A program made the translations under genes and the position numbers. Below, piece after piece: positions 63,294 to 64,000 of a DNA stretch of 64,000 bases. Below the pieces are notes generated by a model, which saw only the letters and a program-made list of their open reading frames with translations, was not told the origin of the DNA and searched no databases. The DNA comes from an uncultured Rhodospirillaceae bacterium (GTDB lineage: Bacteria; Pseudomonadota; Alphaproteobacteria; Reyranellales; Reyranellaceae). Numbering within the stretch: the stretch's first letter is position 1; each line of letters opens with the position of its first letter. The stretch covers positions 124,001 to 188,000 of the forward strand of contig CAMFGZ010000007.1 of the NCBI GenBank assembly GCA_945952105.1, read 5' to 3'.

Positions 63294-64000
63294 CTACGTG
63301 AACTTGTACTGCCTCTGGAAGAACGCCGAATGAACGCCGCCGGCGGGCGGCCGGGCGGCAATGTGCTGCGTCACGTGCGCGCCTTTCGAGCCGTTGCCCG
63401 CCACCATGAGCATGACGTGATCCACGGGAATGGTGCCCAGTACCTGCCTTTGCAGCAGTTCGTCGAAGATGGCTTCCGGCTCGCCTTCGGGAACGGTGAT
63501 CCAGTAGCGCAGCGCATTCAGCATGCTCCTCGTACGGGAATCGTACGACTCGTGGTCACCGGCGACGTAGTGCGTCCCCAGAGTCCCGATCCTGGCAATG
63601 CAGATCGGTTCGCCGGCCGCATCCGGGTCCTCGGCGCTGTGGTCGGTATGCAGGCCATGCGGCTGGGGGACCGTGAACCTGCCGAAGGCATAATGCCCCT
63701 TGCGATACCGCGCCGAGGGAAACAGGACCGCCATCATGCGGTCGACGTCGTCGTTGTAGAGGCGTGCATGGTCGGCCATCGGGTCGGACGGGCCGTTCAC
63801 GAATTTCTCGGTGAACCACCTGTCATCGACATATTCCGTCTGCACGCCGTCGAAGCCCTGCGCATGGGCGCCGATCGCCTCGGTGGCAGGCTTGCGGAAG
63901 CGGGCAATCGGGATGGGCAGCCGCGTTTGCGCTTCGCGGTCGTCGAAATGCGAATGCAGCCGCTCGATCAGGGACCATTGATCGCGCGAGAATTGCAGGG
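63294..64000 (-). CDS. Unidentified conserved-looking protein, N-terminus beyond the window
   Basis: The frame is open from the right edge (first full codon at 63998) to a stop at 63294, at least 235 residues. It includes GLHTDHSAEDPDAAGEPICIARIGTLGTHYVAGDHESYD, a His/Asp-rich block that might be metal-binding, and ends QRQYKFT. No start codon for the full protein lies inside the window; a GTG at 63845 is internal. I do not recognise the family; a 2-oxoglutarate or other iron oxygenase is one possibility, with low confidence. It leads into the TctC and acyl-CoA dehydrogenase genes. Confidence 0.6.
   Translation of the reverse strand, partial: LQFSRDQWSLIERLHSHFDDREAQTRLPIPIARFRKPATEAIGAHAQGFDGVQTEYVDDRWFTEKFVNGPSDPMADHARLYNDDVDRMMAVLFPSARYRKGHYAFGRFTVPQPHGLHTDHSAEDPDAAGEPICIARIGTLGTHYVAGDHESYDSRTRSMLNALRYWITVPEGEPEAIFDELLQRQVLGTIPVDHVMLMVAGNGSKGAHVTQHIAARPPAGGVHSAFFQRQYKFT

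Overview
The window is GC-rich chromosomal DNA from an alphaproteobacterium. Three things point there: an F0 ATP synthase operon encoding both b and b' subunits with no F1 genes beside it, a perfect FixK/FNR-type box upstream of cydA, and many stand-alone tripartite-tricarboxylate (TctC) and ABC substrate-binding proteins. The gene content would fit a Reyranella- or Bradyrhizobium-like soil or freshwater organism, but that is an inference. No prophage, insertion sequence, CRISPR array or secretion system is visible. Most of the window is core genome plus metabolic accessory genes.

Layout. 0.1-2.3 kb: a kinase-like phosphotransferase and moaB (minus), then a small cupin. 2.3-5.3 kb: a complete tctC-tctB-tctA transporter operon (minus). 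5.3-11.2 kb: a sulfur-flavoured block, with slt, a class III CoA-transferase and cysteine dioxygenase on the minus strand and a divergent cupin plus four-rhodanese fusion. 11.4-13.9 kb: atpI-atpB-atpE-atpF'-atpF with a strong terminator. 14.0-18.9 kb: gcvT-gcvH-gcvPA-gcvPB (minus) under a tandem glycine riboswitch. 19.0-19.8 kb: a TetR regulator with operator-like repeats. 19.8-22.2 kb: a four-gene minus operon (CDGSH protein, lipoprotein, HdrD/GlpC-like Fe-S protein, gamma-glutamylcyclotransferase-like protein). 22.4-24.7 kb: ispH-thrB-rnhA. 24.7-29.1 kb: two secreted proteins, an SDR, an alpha/beta hydrolase and a glycosyltransferase.

29.1-39.8 kb is translation: thrS (with a possible threonine-rich leader peptide), infC (apparently starting with ATA), rpmI-rplT, pheS-pheT and lepA. 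Two unrelated minus-strand genes interrupt it between infC and rpmI. A tRNA-Ser(GGA) follows at 40.3 kb. 40.8-44.0 kb holds three orphan ABC substrate-binding paralogs. 44.3-47.4 kb has an M20 amidohydrolase, a MaoC-like hydratase and an iron-type alcohol dehydrogenase. 47.5-53.9 kb is a complete cytochrome bd system, cydA-cydB-(84-aa membrane protein)-cydD-cydC, preceded by the FixK/FNR-type box. 54.4-64.0 kb is accessory catabolism: NUDIX hydrolase, Ldh2-type dehydrogenase, a small membrane protein, CoA-transferase, TauD-type dioxygenase, acyl-CoA dehydrogenase and three TctC proteins. One TctC gene is interrupted by an in-frame amber codon, and the last gene runs off the right edge.

The observations most worth following are the cupin/tetra-rhodanese fusion, the ATA start of infC, the candidate thrS leader peptide, the amber codon at the signal-peptide junction of a TctC gene, and the small membrane protein inside the cyd operon. 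I did not find a clearly new multi-gene system. Most of what is unusual here is regulatory or architectural.
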